This document shows, piece by piece, positions 48,240 through 59,732 of a DNA stretch of 64,000 nucleotides. Each line of letters begins with the position of its first letter. Within the stretch, counting starts at the first letter, position 1. Source of the stretch: Lunularia cruciata (Eukaryota > Streptophyta > Marchantiopsida > Lunulariales > Lunulariaceae); assembly GCA_948567375.1 (NCBI GenBank), contig OX419758.1, forward strand, positions 68,291,965 through 68,355,964, read 5' to 3'. A program made the translations under genes and the position numbers. The notes below the pieces were generated by a model. It did no database searches. It worked only from the letters and a program-made list of their open reading frames with translations, and was not told the origin of the DNA.

Positions 48240-48566
48240 TGTGAAAAACTCACTCCACTCTGGTTGCAAGCTCCACACGTCCTCTAGCTGCATCCCATGT
48301 GGACCAAGAGTGTAATCCAAGTAGCCCACGATCACCTAGATGGACTCCAAGTAGACCACTCTCCCTAGTAGCTACTGGATGTGTCCCAAGAATACCATGT
48401 CCACTCGGTCCATCGTCCCCAGCATGTGCTTGAATCATCTCAATAGGCACAAGGCTCACAAGTGTCTAAGTGGTGATGCCTATCAAGCGCATCCTATGTT
48501 GCTCTGCCAAGCCAAGGCTCACAATCCATGTCAAATAGTTCAAGTCCATAGCTTGACCTAACACCT
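48240..48566 (-). pseudogene. Protease-RT linker of element 1
   Basis: Contains the same spaced GILGTHP, GLLGVHL, GLLGLHS motifs as element 2 (38,200-38,600). Similarity to element 2 stops at about 48,566. Confidence 0.7.
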
Positions 48567-48589
48567 GACACTCCTTAGAACTCCATATG

Positions 48590-48763
48590 GGCAATGGGTC
48601 AAGGTCATCCATTTCTAGTTGGATATTTGACAATATGATATCCAATTTGGCAACAACAAAAGAAACTGCCATTTGTCATAAGTTTTCCTTGCTTGTAATA
48701 CCAAGTGATATTTGTTGGATGGCATCAATCTCTATTGATGCTAGCTCTTCTACCCATGTATAG
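48590..48763 (-). pseudogene. gag fragment of AB-family element E, left of the insertion of B
   Basis: The minus strand aligns to copy A gag at 30,580-30,720 (EELASIEIDAIQQISLG; copy A reads similarly). It continues, after the inserted element B, at 58,857. Confidence 0.8.
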
Positions 48764-49219
48764 TGTAACAATATGGAGCTTACCAATGAGTTAATCAAGA
48801 CTAACAAAGTAGAAAATAGGCCAAATTAACTAAGAATATTCTAAAAGCTACTTGGCACCTTCCAAGTGTTGGGTAATGTGCATGCCAAGGAGGAAACTTC
48901 TTGGGAATCTTCTTGACTAGCTTGGCTAGCACGCCAAGTAGGTGGCTTCTAAAGGAAAGCTTCCTAGCTAGTTTAGTTTGCATGTCAAGTAGACGGCTTC
49001 TAGAAGGAAGCTTCTTGAGAAGCTTCCTAGTTACTTGGCTTGCACTCCAAGCATGCAACTTTTAAGAAACTTCTCAAGAGCCTTGTATATTCCCAATAAA
49101 AACTAAAGCCTATGTTCATGTTAGGCATTCAAATTTTTGCTCATTTTAAGAGTCTCAATGTGATCTTTCACTTTGATATTCCATTCTCCTATTTCTCTCT
49201 TTAGTCTTGGTCTTTTATA
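48764..49219 (+). repeat. 5' LTR of copy B
   Basis: 456 bp, TG...TA (the terminal CA has become TA). It contains the GAAGCTTC minisatellite units, a probable poly-A/termination region and the CTTTGATATTCCATTCTCCT block shared with the 3' LTR. Confidence 0.9.
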
Positions 49220-49220
49220 T

Positions 49221-49232
49221 TGGTATTAGAGC
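49221..49232 (+). other. Primer-binding site of copy B (tRNA-iMet type)
   Basis: TGGTATTAGAGC differs from the plant tRNA-iMet complement TGGTATCAGAGC by one C-to-T change and lies one base after the 5' LTR. Confidence 0.9.
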
Positions 49233-49845
49233 ATGAATGGGATGGATGGAATTTATGGAATTTATGGACCACCAAATTTATTTCCACCAAACCATTGGAA
49301 TTTTTGTGTTCATACACTACCCAAGCATCAATTCACTCAAATCATCATCTCATGCTTTGGGAAAAAATTTGAATGCAATCACCTTGTCCAATGAACCCTT
49401 GGTAATTTTGATTGTAAATTATGGAGAATGGTGGACATGTTGCATCTACATGTTAACTTAGATCAACTATAGGTAGTTTGATAAAGGAGTACTCATGGTG
49501 GCAATGCTTGAGGTTATCATTGCCATGTAGCAAGAAATTGAGCATCTTACTTGGTTCTTGGAAAAACTAGATCCTCAACGACAAGAGCATGTAGAGAGAG
49601 AACCATTTTGAGAAGTGCAAGAGCAAATCCAATTTCCAAAGCCCAAGGTATTTGAAGGCAAGAATCTCCTAAGTGCAATAGAGAATTTATATTTGACTGC
49701 AAATGTTATTTTGAAGCTACAAATCTTCAAGATGAATGGAAACAAATTCTCTTGCTTCTAGTCAATTGGATGGAGTAGCAAAGCTATGTGGCGGTTCCAA
49801 GTGGAGCAAGTTGAATGTAAATTTTTGCATCAATCTGGACATGGA
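49233..49845 (+). pseudogene. gag 5' part of copy B
   Basis: Starts with ATG directly after the primer site (MNGMDGIYGIYGPPNLFPPN). It is open for 53 codons, then broken. The same start region is recognisable in element E on the minus strand near 59,650-59,700. It is interrupted by element C at 49,846. Confidence 0.75.
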
Positions 49846-50860
49846 TGTGATACCCATATTTTTTTTATCTTTGATGAGTTTTAAAGAAGAAGTGCATTGT
49901 TGGAACAAAATTGAAGCACAATGAAGATGAAAAGAGGAGAATGTGTATTTGGACTAAACCAAAAGAAGTCACCTTTGGGTTAAAGGCAAAAGTCTTTGGA
50001 TTAGACTTATAGAGTGGGAGATTTGAAGAAAATCTAATTTATATTGAGAGGCTCAAGCCAATCCAAAGTAGTTATAACAACTTTTCCTTTGGGTCACGTA
50101 AGTCAAGAAGGTGCAATCAAGGAAATGGTTGAGTTGTGAGAAGGATAAGTTGAGAGTGATAGGAAAAAAACATGCAAAATCTATGACTGTCAATTTCAAA
50201 TCAACTAAAGAATGAATGCATCATGGAGCACTATAAAATTAAGACTTTGCCAAAGGAAATCTGAAATGTTAAGAAGATATCTTGTTCCTCTTAGTAGTTG
50301 TTCCAAAGGAATACGAGTCATAAGGCCAAACAAGAGTGTAATTATTGAAAGACCTAAGTGATTTAGAATCACGTGTATAGGAGAGGAGATAGTGTTCCAA
50401 CAACCTAGAATTTGTGAGCACATGATGCCAAAGAATGGTGGTAAGAAGAGCTCCTCACTTGTGAAGAGGAGTATAGCAATTCAGATGTTAGATGTAGTGG
50501 TAAGGATTGAAGTCCTAAGTAAAATTTGGATCACATTTCTAGCTGGAACTAGAATGTGAGTTTTCCAAGGTTCATGGCAAAGATAGCTGCCAATAATTGT
50601 AAGGATGGCCCTAAAGTAGTGGGGAAGAGAGGGAATATGACTTGATGGAAAAATTCAGATTAGAAGTTATTCATGGGAAAGGAAGTGGAGGATGAAGCCA
50701 GAGTCATCGTCTATCAAAAGAGTGAAGCTTTAGAAGAAACTACAAAAGTAAGAAATTCTTTCAATGGTCTCCATACCAACAATGGTTATAAGGTAGATAT
50801 CTATTGTGATCCAATAAGGTGAAGTATCATTGGAGCTCTGATAGTAATGTTCAAAACTAA

Positions 50861-51260
50861 GTGAACCACGTACATGATAATGAATCAAGCGGTGTTCTTT
50901 CATCAATGTTCATAAGAGAAAAGGTGAATTGGGCAAAGTGCTTTCACCAATGGTCAAAACAACTAATTGTAAATTGGAAGATGGATATGCCGCCCTACTA
51001 CTTTGTACCATTTGTAGCACATTTTTATTTAGGGTTAAACTTGTTGACAATGGAGGAGAAATAGAGAATGGTTTCACATTTCCACCTAGATCTACATCAA
51101 GAGATAGATGCAGATGAGCAACATTATATCCTACAAATTCAAGCAAGCAATGAACACTTTGCTAGGATGGGACAAAAGAAGATCACGGTAGTGACCATTC
51201 CAAAGATGAAGAAGAAAAATAGACCCAAAGAATTGGTGTCACCTGTTCAGCCATGAAAGA
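50861..51260 (+). pseudogene. gag-like ORFs of element C
   Basis: Overlapping frames encode EKVNWAKCFHQWSKQL, PPYYFVPFVAHFYLGLNLL and DADEQHYILQIQASNEHF, separated by a stop or frameshift. This resembles the N-terminal part of plant retroelement gag proteins in style but not enough to name a family. Confidence 0.4.
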
Positions 51261-51779
51261 CAAGAAGATTGAACCCAAGAGGGAAGGTAGCACTGTTGGA
51301 CCTGTCTTTGGGGGCAAAGTGAGTTTTTGGAGGGTAAGTCCAAGGAAGAAGACTCAGAGGAAGAAGACAAAGAACTCACTTTGCAAAGTAGAGAGTCAAG
51401 CAAGAGTGAAAGAAAGCCCAAAGTCCAACAGTCAGTGGACAAAGAGGTTGTAGAAGAGGATGAGGAGTTTCCATGCGGCAATTGATTGTATGGAAGGAGG
51501 AGATGCCCCATGTTTAGAATTAACTTTGGTGGAGATAGAAGAAGAGCAAGAAGAAGAACCAAGGTTGGTGTTCTAGAGGGGAGTGAGATTGAAGAAGGGA
51601 CCACAAACTACAGCTCCAGGTCTGAGTTGAATGAAGGAAGAAGATGATAACTCAATGGAGGTTAATGTGAAGATACAAAGATCATGACTTTGGGGTAAGG
51701 CACCAAGGAGGATTCACCTATCAAAGACCACACTAACAAGGTGAAAGAGTTCAATAGGGGAGAGTATTTCTCAACAATT

Positions 51780-52922
51780 TTTTGTCCTTTGTTATTGCAT
51801 TTGAAGAAGAAGAAAGAGAGAATGCAGAAAGATCATCTGGAGGTAAAGGATGAGTTGTAGGTGATGAAGTATCTCAATGAAGAAGCTCAAGATTTGAAGG
51901 GGAAGTTAATGCAAAGAGAAGAAGAAGCCAAAGAACCTTGGGTGGATGTGATACTTTGGAAGAAAACTTTTAATAGCTTGCAAGAGAGTTTTGAAAAGCA
52001 CGGAAGAGATCTTGACTATCAAGCCAAAGAATTGAAGCATCAAAAGGCAATGTTTGAGAAAATGAAAAGAAAAGTTGATGAAGTGTACATTGAAGTGATT
52101 CACTCAAAAGCTATCATAGTAGTGATGGAGTAGGAGTTGGAGAGTTTAAGATCAAGTGCAATGGAGAAAGATCAAGCTTGGCAAAGAGAGTTGACAAGTA
52201 GAAATCAAGAGGATGAAAGATTGCTAGATCTAATAAGAAGTGCAAAAGCCTAATTGCTCAGTATGTAGAGGAGAAGGAAGCTTTGAAGGCTGAGTACAAA
52301 GACAAACTGCAAATGTATAGTGAATAGTTGAAGGTGGAGAGAACTCATTGGTATACATCAAAATTGATAAGAGAGATTGTTAGGAAGAGGAAGATGATGT
52401 TAAGTATAGAAGTAGAAGAAGAATTGGAAGAATCAAGATTTTCACGAGTTGAAGTTGTTAGTGCAAGAGACAAGGAAGAGAAAAGTGAAGGACACTAAAC
52501 TGAATAATATTTTAATTTGCTTGAGAGCAAGAGTAGATAGGAAGATTTTAGAAGTAGAAGATAATGTTTGTCTCAGATTAGATTTAGTTAGATCAGATTT
52601 GGATAAAATTTGAATTAATGTGAAGGAAGAACTTAAATGTGAGGTAGCAGAGGTAGTAGTGCATGTGCCTTTGAGTAAGATATCTAAGATGTTTGAAGAA
52701 GTTAAAATAGAGAAGGAAAATATAGTTAGATTGGATATGCTTTCAGTTGCAATCCAGAATGAAGATGGGATAAAAGAAGCAATAGAAGTTAGATCCAAAG
52801 AAAAGGAGACAATTGTAGGAATATCATGTGCAGAAGTCAAAGTAAAGGTAATTGGATCAATAACAAATTTGAGATCTGAAGGGGTAGATATGAAGAAGTG
52901 GAATGTCATTTCAGATTTGTAG
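51780..52922 (+). pseudogene. Coiled-coil, Glu/Lys-rich ORFs of element C
   Basis: Frames at 51,861-52,133 and onward to about 52,420 (with stops) give a long Glu/Lys/Gln-rich helical protein (EEAQDLKGKLMQREEEAKE and similar) with probable coiled coil. 52,620-52,922 is open for 100 codons with similar composition. No enzyme motif is present. Confidence 0.45.
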
Positions 52923-53655
52923 GTTGGTAAAGTAGCAATTGTATTGGTATGTAGTTAGATAATTCTTGAGTGCTCTACCTATTCAAAAGAAGCATCTTCA
53001 ATGAGTGGTTGTTCAGTATTCATATTTTCAAAGTTGAGTAAAGTAAAGTGCTTTAACTTAGTGCTTGTTGTTTCAGCTTAATTTTGAGTATCAATCCTAT
53101 GTGTGTGTGTTTGTGAGTGATTGGAGAAGTTCAAATTGCAAGTCAATGTGTGTTAGATGTTGGATTCCATATGGTGTTCATTTTGTGTGTTTGATCTTGA
53201 GTGGATACCAATCAAAGCAATGTCTTGACAAAACTATGAGGAATTGTTATGTTGGTAGTATTCTACATTTGTGATCAAAGTGTTGGATTGATACCAAGCA
53301 ATTTTGATTGAGAAAGTTGTGATTTTAGTGGAGGAGTGGAACACAATTCCAAGGTGAAGTCATTTTTGTGGTGAAGTAACATTCTTTAGGAAGAATTGAA
53401 TCATCACAATTGAGATTGATTTGGAAAGATTTCATGAATAATGATTACGGGTGTGATTAATTTGTGACAAGATTGTGATTTAGTGGTTGTTACTCTCTTT
53501 CACGTGTGGTTTCTACCCAAGAGATAAAAAATACAATCAAAAAGAATTGACTGGTTACTTTTTCTTTGTATTTGACCATTTTTTACCAATATCTTTGTGA
53601 GAACTAATGTTTACTTACTAATTATTGCAAAAGTGATACTTGCTAGGTTGTCACA

Positions 53656-54290
53656 ATGGGCAGAATTCAAGAGTGCAATAATTGGTCAATGCCAAGCTAT
53701 AAATTCCACACAAGCTAGATGAGATAGATTGGCAAAGTTGAAGTAGATTTGCTTTATAAGAAGTTTCATCACGTAATTCCAAAACACCATCATGCAAATT
53801 CTAGATATTTTGGAATGTGAAGCTCTAGATCAATTTTTTAGGTGCTTGAAGTCACAAACCAAACTAGAGGTGACTATGCAAGAGCCAAAACACTTGGAGG
53901 AAGCCATGTAGTTGGCTGAATGCTTTGATTCCTTGGTTGCAACAACTTGATCTTGACCACAACTTTCACAAAACTTACCAATACATAGAACCTACCAATA
54001 CTACACATGGGTGGAGGACCCAACACCAATGGAGATTGATATCATCTAAGGGAGACTACTTGGCATTGTAGATAAAGAAATATTGTGACAAAATGGTAGT
54101 TGTTTTTATTGTCCCAAATTGGATATCACATTATTGAATGTCTACTCAAGAATGTGCAACCTCGACAAATCACCTAGAAGGAGTTTATGGAGTAAAATGA
54201 CCAAGGAAATGAGGAATCCTAGGAAGACATTTTGAGCCACCTACTGGTAACTTGATTAGTTCCAATGAGATTGATGCTCAACCGATGCAA
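53656..54290 (+). pseudogene. gag 3' part of copy B
   Basis: Resumes the gag core after element C (GAATTCAAGAGTGCAATAAT, matching copy A at 30,265). It runs through the ME(I)D.I-type region towards the protease. Confidence 0.75.
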
Positions 54291-54600
54291 GTTTGCTTCA
54301 CATGCAAGGTATGATATCTAATTATGGTTGTAAGATTTTGGAAGGTCATAGAATTGCATGTCCATGCAATTAGCAAAGGAATTAAGTATTCTTATCAAGC
54401 TAATAAGTCAAAGTAGATTGATGATGGCCGATGGTAGAAAGTGTTCTACATCTTGTACCTCACATGTTGTTACATTCAAGATTGGAAATTTGTAGGTGGA
54501 GTGTAAGGTTTATAGTGGCACCTCTACACTATGATGACATTCTAGGTTTGACTTAGCTTGAATTTTGCAAGGTCACAATTTGTCATAGGGTCATTGATTA
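54291..54600 (+). pseudogene. Protease relic of copy B
   Basis: Collinear with copy A protease: the MQLAKEL block lies at about 54,360-54,380, followed by the CSGTSTL block at about 54,515. The DSG triplet is lost in this copy. Confidence 0.6.
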
Positions 54601-54879
54601 GACCCAAAAAAAATTCCAAGTACAACACAAGGTAGGAATTTCTGATTAGGTTGTTTGGCACCTTTGAGTAAAACACTTAAGAATATCAATCTCAAGATGG
54701 GAAGTTTGTCAAGAAAGCAGCCATATAGCAAGCTTTGAAGGAAGATAAGTCCCAAGTGGGAAGTTTGTCAATAAAGCAATCATAAAGAAAGTTCTGGAGG
54801 AAGAGAAGTCTATTTTTGCGGTGTGGATCAAACCGATTGTGCACAGAGATTCTGAGGAGGACCTGAAGCCACATAAAAC

Positions 54880-56520
54880 AATGGTTGATCAAATAGTATA
54901 AGAGTTTTATATATGTTTTTGAATGATCTACCAAAGGGATTACACTCTGATTGAGATATACCTTTCAAGATTGAATTATTATTAGGAATTACTCTAGTGA
55001 GTATACCAATTGTAATACTCCGAGGACAAGAGAAGAGAGATAACACAGATTTCACACTCAATCATCCAATGTCCCAAAGGAGCACCTTCTCTTTATTATA
55101 TAGACAAAGAGGATCTCCTCCAAGGAAGCTCCATCATAGGATTAGGCATACATATAGGTGACATGTCAGCAAGCTCCACCTTGGATTACTTACTTGGATG
55201 GGTGAAATGTCAGTCCTGGTCCTATCTAGTTGGTCAAACAAACTTTGACCAGAGGGAATCTTTTAGGGAATCTTCCTATAGGAATCTCAAAATCATGTGG
55301 GTGAGGTACTGTTGGAAAGCTCTCAATGAGACAAAGCAAGGGGGAGGGAAGGCCTAATTCAAGGGGGAGGTAAGGGCAAAGTTGCACATTTTCAAGGCCT
55401 AATTCATCCATTTAGGCCTCCAAAATTGCCTTTCAAGATTTTAGGTATATTTTGGTTCCTACTCTATTAGTAGAAGTCCCCTTTTGGTGATATCTCTTTC
55501 TGATCTATTTTTTCCATCATGTATAACATCATTCCAGATGTTACCAAACCAAATTTCACATCTAGATCATATGGCTAGCTCTTGGTATTACATCAATCTA
55601 TTAGCTCTCACCAAAGGAGTTGGACAAGCTTCAAATAACATTGATGGAGTTGTTGGAGAAGGATTTCATACAACATAGTACATCTCCTTGGGGAGCACTA
55701 GTACTATTTGTTTCAAAGAAAGATGGAAGAGTTTGCTTCTATATTGATTATCATGGCCTCAATAAACAAAAGATGAAGAATGCATATCCTTTCCCTTGAA
55801 TTGATGACTTGCTTGATCAATTAAGTGGAGCATGATACTTCTCCAAGTTGGATATCCAAAGTGGCTATTGGCATATTCCCATTGATAGAGAAGGTGTGAA
55901 AAAGACCACCTTTTGTAAGGTATGGGCATTTTGAATGGAGAGTTCCACCTTTTGGGCTCATTAATGCTCCAACAATCTTCATGGATCAAATGCATCGAGT
56001 GTTGGATGAGCTATTGGATTGGTATAGGGTGTTATTCTTGGATGATATTTTAATCTATAGCAAGATGGAGGCAAAACATACAAATCACATGCAAGATGTC
56101 CTAAGATAACTATGGCAATGGAAGTTTTATTGCAAGAAGTTAAAGTGTACCTTTTAGCAAAAGGAAGTTACATTCTTGGGTCATCAGATCTCATCAAAGG
56201 GAATCAAGATGAAAGAGGAGAAAATCAAGGCCATTGTTGATTGGTCTACTCTAAAAGATGCCACAAAATTTAGGGCATTTAATGCATTGGCAAGTTTTTA
56301 CCAACGGTTCATCCACTATTATGCTCATATGGCCACACCATTGACCGACCTCTTAGGGAAGACCACAAGCTTTCAATGGACCACCAAGCACAAAGGAGCA
56401 TTCCTAAAATTGAAACATATGGTGTCTTCAAGACCCATTCTTCAACCATATGATCCTCAACTATCTTGTGTGGTTGATTTTGATGCTTCTAACTTTACCA
56501 TTAAGATTGTGTTGAAGTAA
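54880..56520 (+). pseudogene. Reverse transcriptase/RNase H relic of copy B
   Basis: Split by the solo LTR at 55,011-55,592. After it come the palm blocks ([29 protein letters not shown]), the catalytic box FLDDILIYSK (56,031-56,062, Tyr replaced by Phe), and then the open 114-codon thumb/RNase H start (56,176-56,520) with DFDASNF. Several stops intervene. Confidence 0.9.
55011..55592 (-). mobile_element. Solo LTR of family D inserted in RT of copy B
   Basis: 582 bp, TGTAATAC...GTATTACA, flanked by CCAAT (55,006-55,010) and TCAAT (55,593-55,597), one transition apart. Copy A RT reads through the same point uninterrupted. No internal region remains, so it arose by LTR-LTR recombination. Strand is inferred from the primer-site-like sequence beside the 63,004-63,612 copy. 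Confidence 0.9.
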
Positions 56521-56830
56521 GAATTTTCTTTTCTAGATAAGTTACATTCCATTGCCTTTGTGTTACACCAACTAAATACTACAAAGATAAATTAACATGC
56601 ACAAGGTTGAGAACAACTAGCAATGGTATATGCTACCAAGGTATGGAGGCATTATCTCTTAGGAAACAAGTGATCATGCAAACCAATCACAAACCCTTGT
56701 TATAGATATTACATTTGGAGCACATGACGAGTCGACATCATTGATGGAAGTATAATTGTTTGACATCAAACTTGAGTACAAAGCTGGTTGGTTCCATGTC
56801 ATCCTTGATGCCCGATCACAATGACCTGAT

Positions 56831-57900
56831 TTGAAGACTCTTCCTCTCATCATGGTAGCAATCACGAGGTTGTCAATTGACTCCAAAGTCCAAACCAAGT
56901 TTAGAGCTTTACAACAAGATCCATTCTTTCAGAAAGTACAAGGTTATTTTGCAGCATGTGATAAGGAGTACAAAACCTTCTTCTTCAATGAAGGCTTTCT
57001 ATTCTATGAGAATCGGATCTATGTTCTAGCCAAGGACAATCTCCAACTTGTGCACCTTCAAGAAGCCCATGACTTACCCATCATTGGTAATATGGATGTG
57101 GACAAGACCTTTGGTACCCTCCAATACCAATGGTGATGGCCTAACATGGCACAAGATGTTCAAGAGTTTATCCAATCTTGTGAGAGTTGCCAATGTAACA
57201 AGACCAATAACCAAAGACCAAGTAGACTCCTTCAACCACTCCCCATTCCATCTACTTAATGGGTACACAAAAGCTTAGATCTCATCATATCCTTGCCCAA
57301 GACAAAGCAAGGCCACATAATAATCATGGTATTTGAGGATAAGCTTAGTAAGCAAATCCATTTGGCACCAACCTTTGATACCATGGATGCTCCACCATTG
57401 GCATAGATCTACTTTGATAATATCTCTAAGTAATGATATGATATGCCTTGTGTACTCATCCTTGATTGTGATCCTTGATTCACTTGAAAATTTGGGCAAG
57501 TACTCTTGTAGATACTTGGCACCAAACTTGCTTTGTCCATGGCCTATCATCCTCAAACTGGTGGAAAAATTGAACAAGAAAATTGCACCTTAGAGGATAT
57601 ACTTCATGCTTTTGTCAACATTCACCATACCAACTAGGATGACTATCTTGTATGTTGAGTTTGCATACAATAATTCCAAATACGCAAGTACCAGATTCTC
57701 TCATTTCTTCCTTTATTTTAGCCCAGACCCACTTGTTCTAGATTCCCTTCTTGCTCCTCCTCCATCTCATATCCCTCATACTTCCACCTTCTTGACCACC
57801 ATATCTTAATCCCTCCAACAAGCCAAATCTTATCTCCTTGTTGCTCAAAATTGTTAGAAACATTATGCGGACTACCATCATCATGATCTCACCTTTCAAC
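56831..57900 (+). pseudogene. Integrase relic of copy B
   Basis: 56,831-57,136 (101 open codons) leads into the zinc-binding region, whose CESCQCNK block is at about 57,178-57,205. The catalytic-core blocks follow in changing frames: LDLI at 57,278, then a CDP.FT-like block at about 57,467, then AYHPQTGGKIEQEN at 57,541-57,582. Many stops are present. Confidence 0.85.
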
Positions 57901-58147
57901 TTGGTGATATGGTCATGCTCTCCTCTAGTAACCTACCCCCCACACTTGATACTCAAGTTTGTAAACTTGCTCCTAATTGGATAGGACACTTTGATGTCAT
58001 TTGTCATCATCTCATGTTGTTTATCTACTTGCCTCATCTAGTCATATGCAAATCCACCATGTCTTTCATATTTCCAAGTTCAAACCTTTTGTTCCTAGTA
58101 GATCTTCTTTTTCTTCTTGTGTCTAACCTCCTCCCCCTCCTGTCCTT

Positions 58148-58283
58148 ATCAATAATTATGAGGAGTATGAAGTTGATTGTATCCTTGCAAATCATTGCAT
58201 TCAACAAGGCCGCTAACAACATATAGAGTACAAAGTCCTCTAAAAAGGGTAATCCCTTCATGATGCCACTTGGGAACCTCTTT
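58148..58283 (+). pseudogene. Chromodomain relic at the pol C-terminus of copy B
   Basis: The frame reads YEEYEVDCILANHC, then IEYKV and HDATWEPL, the hallmark ends of a chromodomain (YEVE.IL ... YLVKW.G ... TWEP), with three in-frame stops. This makes the AB family a chromovirus. Family knowledge: such chromodomains bind H3K9-methylated chromatin. Confidence 0.85.
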
Positions 58284-58368
58284 CTCATCTCCAAATGCAC
58301 AAATAGCTATCTAGGAGTTTGAAGCTTCCATGGTGACAAGGACATCATCAACTAACAATGGAGGAATA

Positions 58369-58856
58369 TGTAACAATATGGAGCTTACTAATGAGTTAGT
58401 CAAGACTAATGAAGTAGAAAATAGGCCAAATTAGCTAAGAATTTCTAAAAGCATCTAGGAAGCTACTTGGCACCTTCCAAGTGTTGGGTAATATTCATGC
58501 CAAGGAGGAAATTTCTTGCCTAGTTTAGCTTGCATGCCAAGTATGTGGCTTCTAGAAGGAAGCTTCTTGGGAAGCTTCTTGTCTAGCTTAGTTTCTTTCT
58601 AGAAGCCACCAAGTAGGCGGCTTCTAGAAGGAAGCTTTTTGAGATGCTTCCTAATTAACTTGGCTTGCACTCCAAGCAAGCAGGTTCTAGGAAGTTTCTT
58701 GAGAAGCTTCTCAAGAGGCTTGTACATTTCCATTTAAATACCAAAGCATATGCTCATGTTGGACATTCATGGTTTCCCTCATTCAAGAGTCCCAATGTGA
58801 TCTTTCACTTTGATATTCCATTCTCCTATTTCTTTCCTTGGTCTTGGTCTTTTACA
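58369..58856 (+). repeat. 3' LTR of copy B
   Basis: 488 bp, TG...CA, preceded by the purine-rich tract CAATGGAGGAATA. It contains three GAAGCTTC-type minisatellite units. Slightly longer than the 5' LTR through repeat-number differences. Confidence 0.92.
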
Positions 58857-59732
58857 TGTAGTGTTTTTGTAGGTTTTGTGAATTCAAGGTCAAGACCAAG
58901 TTTTATAAACCAAAATATCAAAATGTTAAGCAAATTACATAGTTTCTTTCAAGTGTTTGTGCTTGCACATGGTTACTTTCAGTTTGGAATATGATTTCAA
59001 ACCTCTCACACACCAATCTAGAGCTTTGCCTTCTAGTATTTCTAGAATTTTCATTATTGTATTTTAGAATTAAGTGATGTAACTCCTCATAGAACCAATT
59101 AGTTTCAATTCTACCAATCTATCTTGTATAGCATGTGCAACATTAATCACTTAGAATGCCAAATTATTTCACTCATGAATTTTTATCATATCAAGATTGG
59201 AGCAACAGACTTTTTTTAAGCTTACTCTCCTTAGAATTGTCTCCATAGTTTTCCCACTTCATCTAAGAGGCTTGAAATTAACATTCACAATCAAACACAA
59301 AATCCTCTATGCACCTTATATATTCTTGTCCTAAATTCATTTGGCTTTAAAAATCAAACTTAATCTTCTTCTTGGAATGCTACTCTCTCTACTTGCACTT
59401 GTTATTTCTAACAATCTCTCTCTTCCAACACTCAAGTAAGATGCCCAATTTGTTGTTGCATAGTAATGATAACTTTGGGCATTGCCACCTTAACTATTGT
59501 TCTATAAAGCTTCCTACTTGCAATTATCCAAGTTAACACATATATGACTCTTTGTAAGTTATTATCTAAACCTTATATATTTTATGGAATAAGGTGATCA
59601 CCTTTAAAAACATTTATCTAGAATTTGAAATGATACTTTGGTAGTACATGAATATAAAAATTCCATTGGTTTGGGAAAAAAGGTTTTTGTGGTCCACAGA
59701 TTCCATCCATTCTATTCTTCTCTAAATAATTA
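58857..59732 (-). pseudogene. gag 5' part and primer region of element E
   Basis: The minus strand is collinear with the gag of copies A and B, from the B insertion point up to the gag start near 59,700 (GGATGGAATCTGTGGACCAC). A decayed primer site (complement CTCTAAATAATTA, 59,720-59,732) abuts the LTR. Together with 48,590-48,763 it is one element split by copy B. Confidence 0.8.

Larger units (their letters stand above)
44883..48566 (-). mobile_element. Ty3/gypsy PHD-family retrotransposon, element 1 (better preserved)
   Basis: Minus-strand internal region retaining linker, RT, RNase H, integrase and PHD finger. It is cut at about 48,566, where similarity to element 2 ends and an AB-family gag fragment (element E) begins, so gag, protease and 5' LTR are missing. 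It has far fewer transition changes than element 2. Confidence 0.87.
49846..53655 (+). mobile_element. Element C: TG/CA-bounded insertion with gag-like ORFs and no LTR pair seen
   Basis: Begins TGTGATACCC and ends GGTTGTCACA, flanked by ATGGA (49,841-49,845) and ATGGG (53,656-53,660). Copy A shows the uninterrupted gag at the corresponding site. TG/CA ends with a 5-bp duplication are typical of LTR elements, yet I cannot find a matching direct repeat at the two ends. The interior has gag-like and coiled-coil ORFs and no RT, integrase or protease, so it is probably non-autonomous. Confidence 0.75.
48764..58856 (+). mobile_element. Ty3/gypsy chromovirus, copy B, near full length
   Basis: Bounded by two LTRs (48,764-49,219 and 58,369-58,856), both starting TGTAACAATATGGAGCTTAC. 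The 5-bp target duplications are TATAG (48,759-48,763) and TGTAG (58,857-58,861), one transition apart. The target site is confirmed by copy A, whose unbroken gag reads across it on the reverse strand. gag, PR, RT, RH, INT and a chromodomain follow in order, all with stops. Two other elements sit inside it (49,846-53,655 and 55,011-55,592). Without them it would be about 5.7 kb. Confidence 0.93.

Noticed and set aside
52442..52909. 155-codon Ser/Thr/Leu-rich minus-strand ORF in element C
   Set aside because: Antisense of the Glu/Lys-rich plus-strand coding pattern, which is the more likely real frame.
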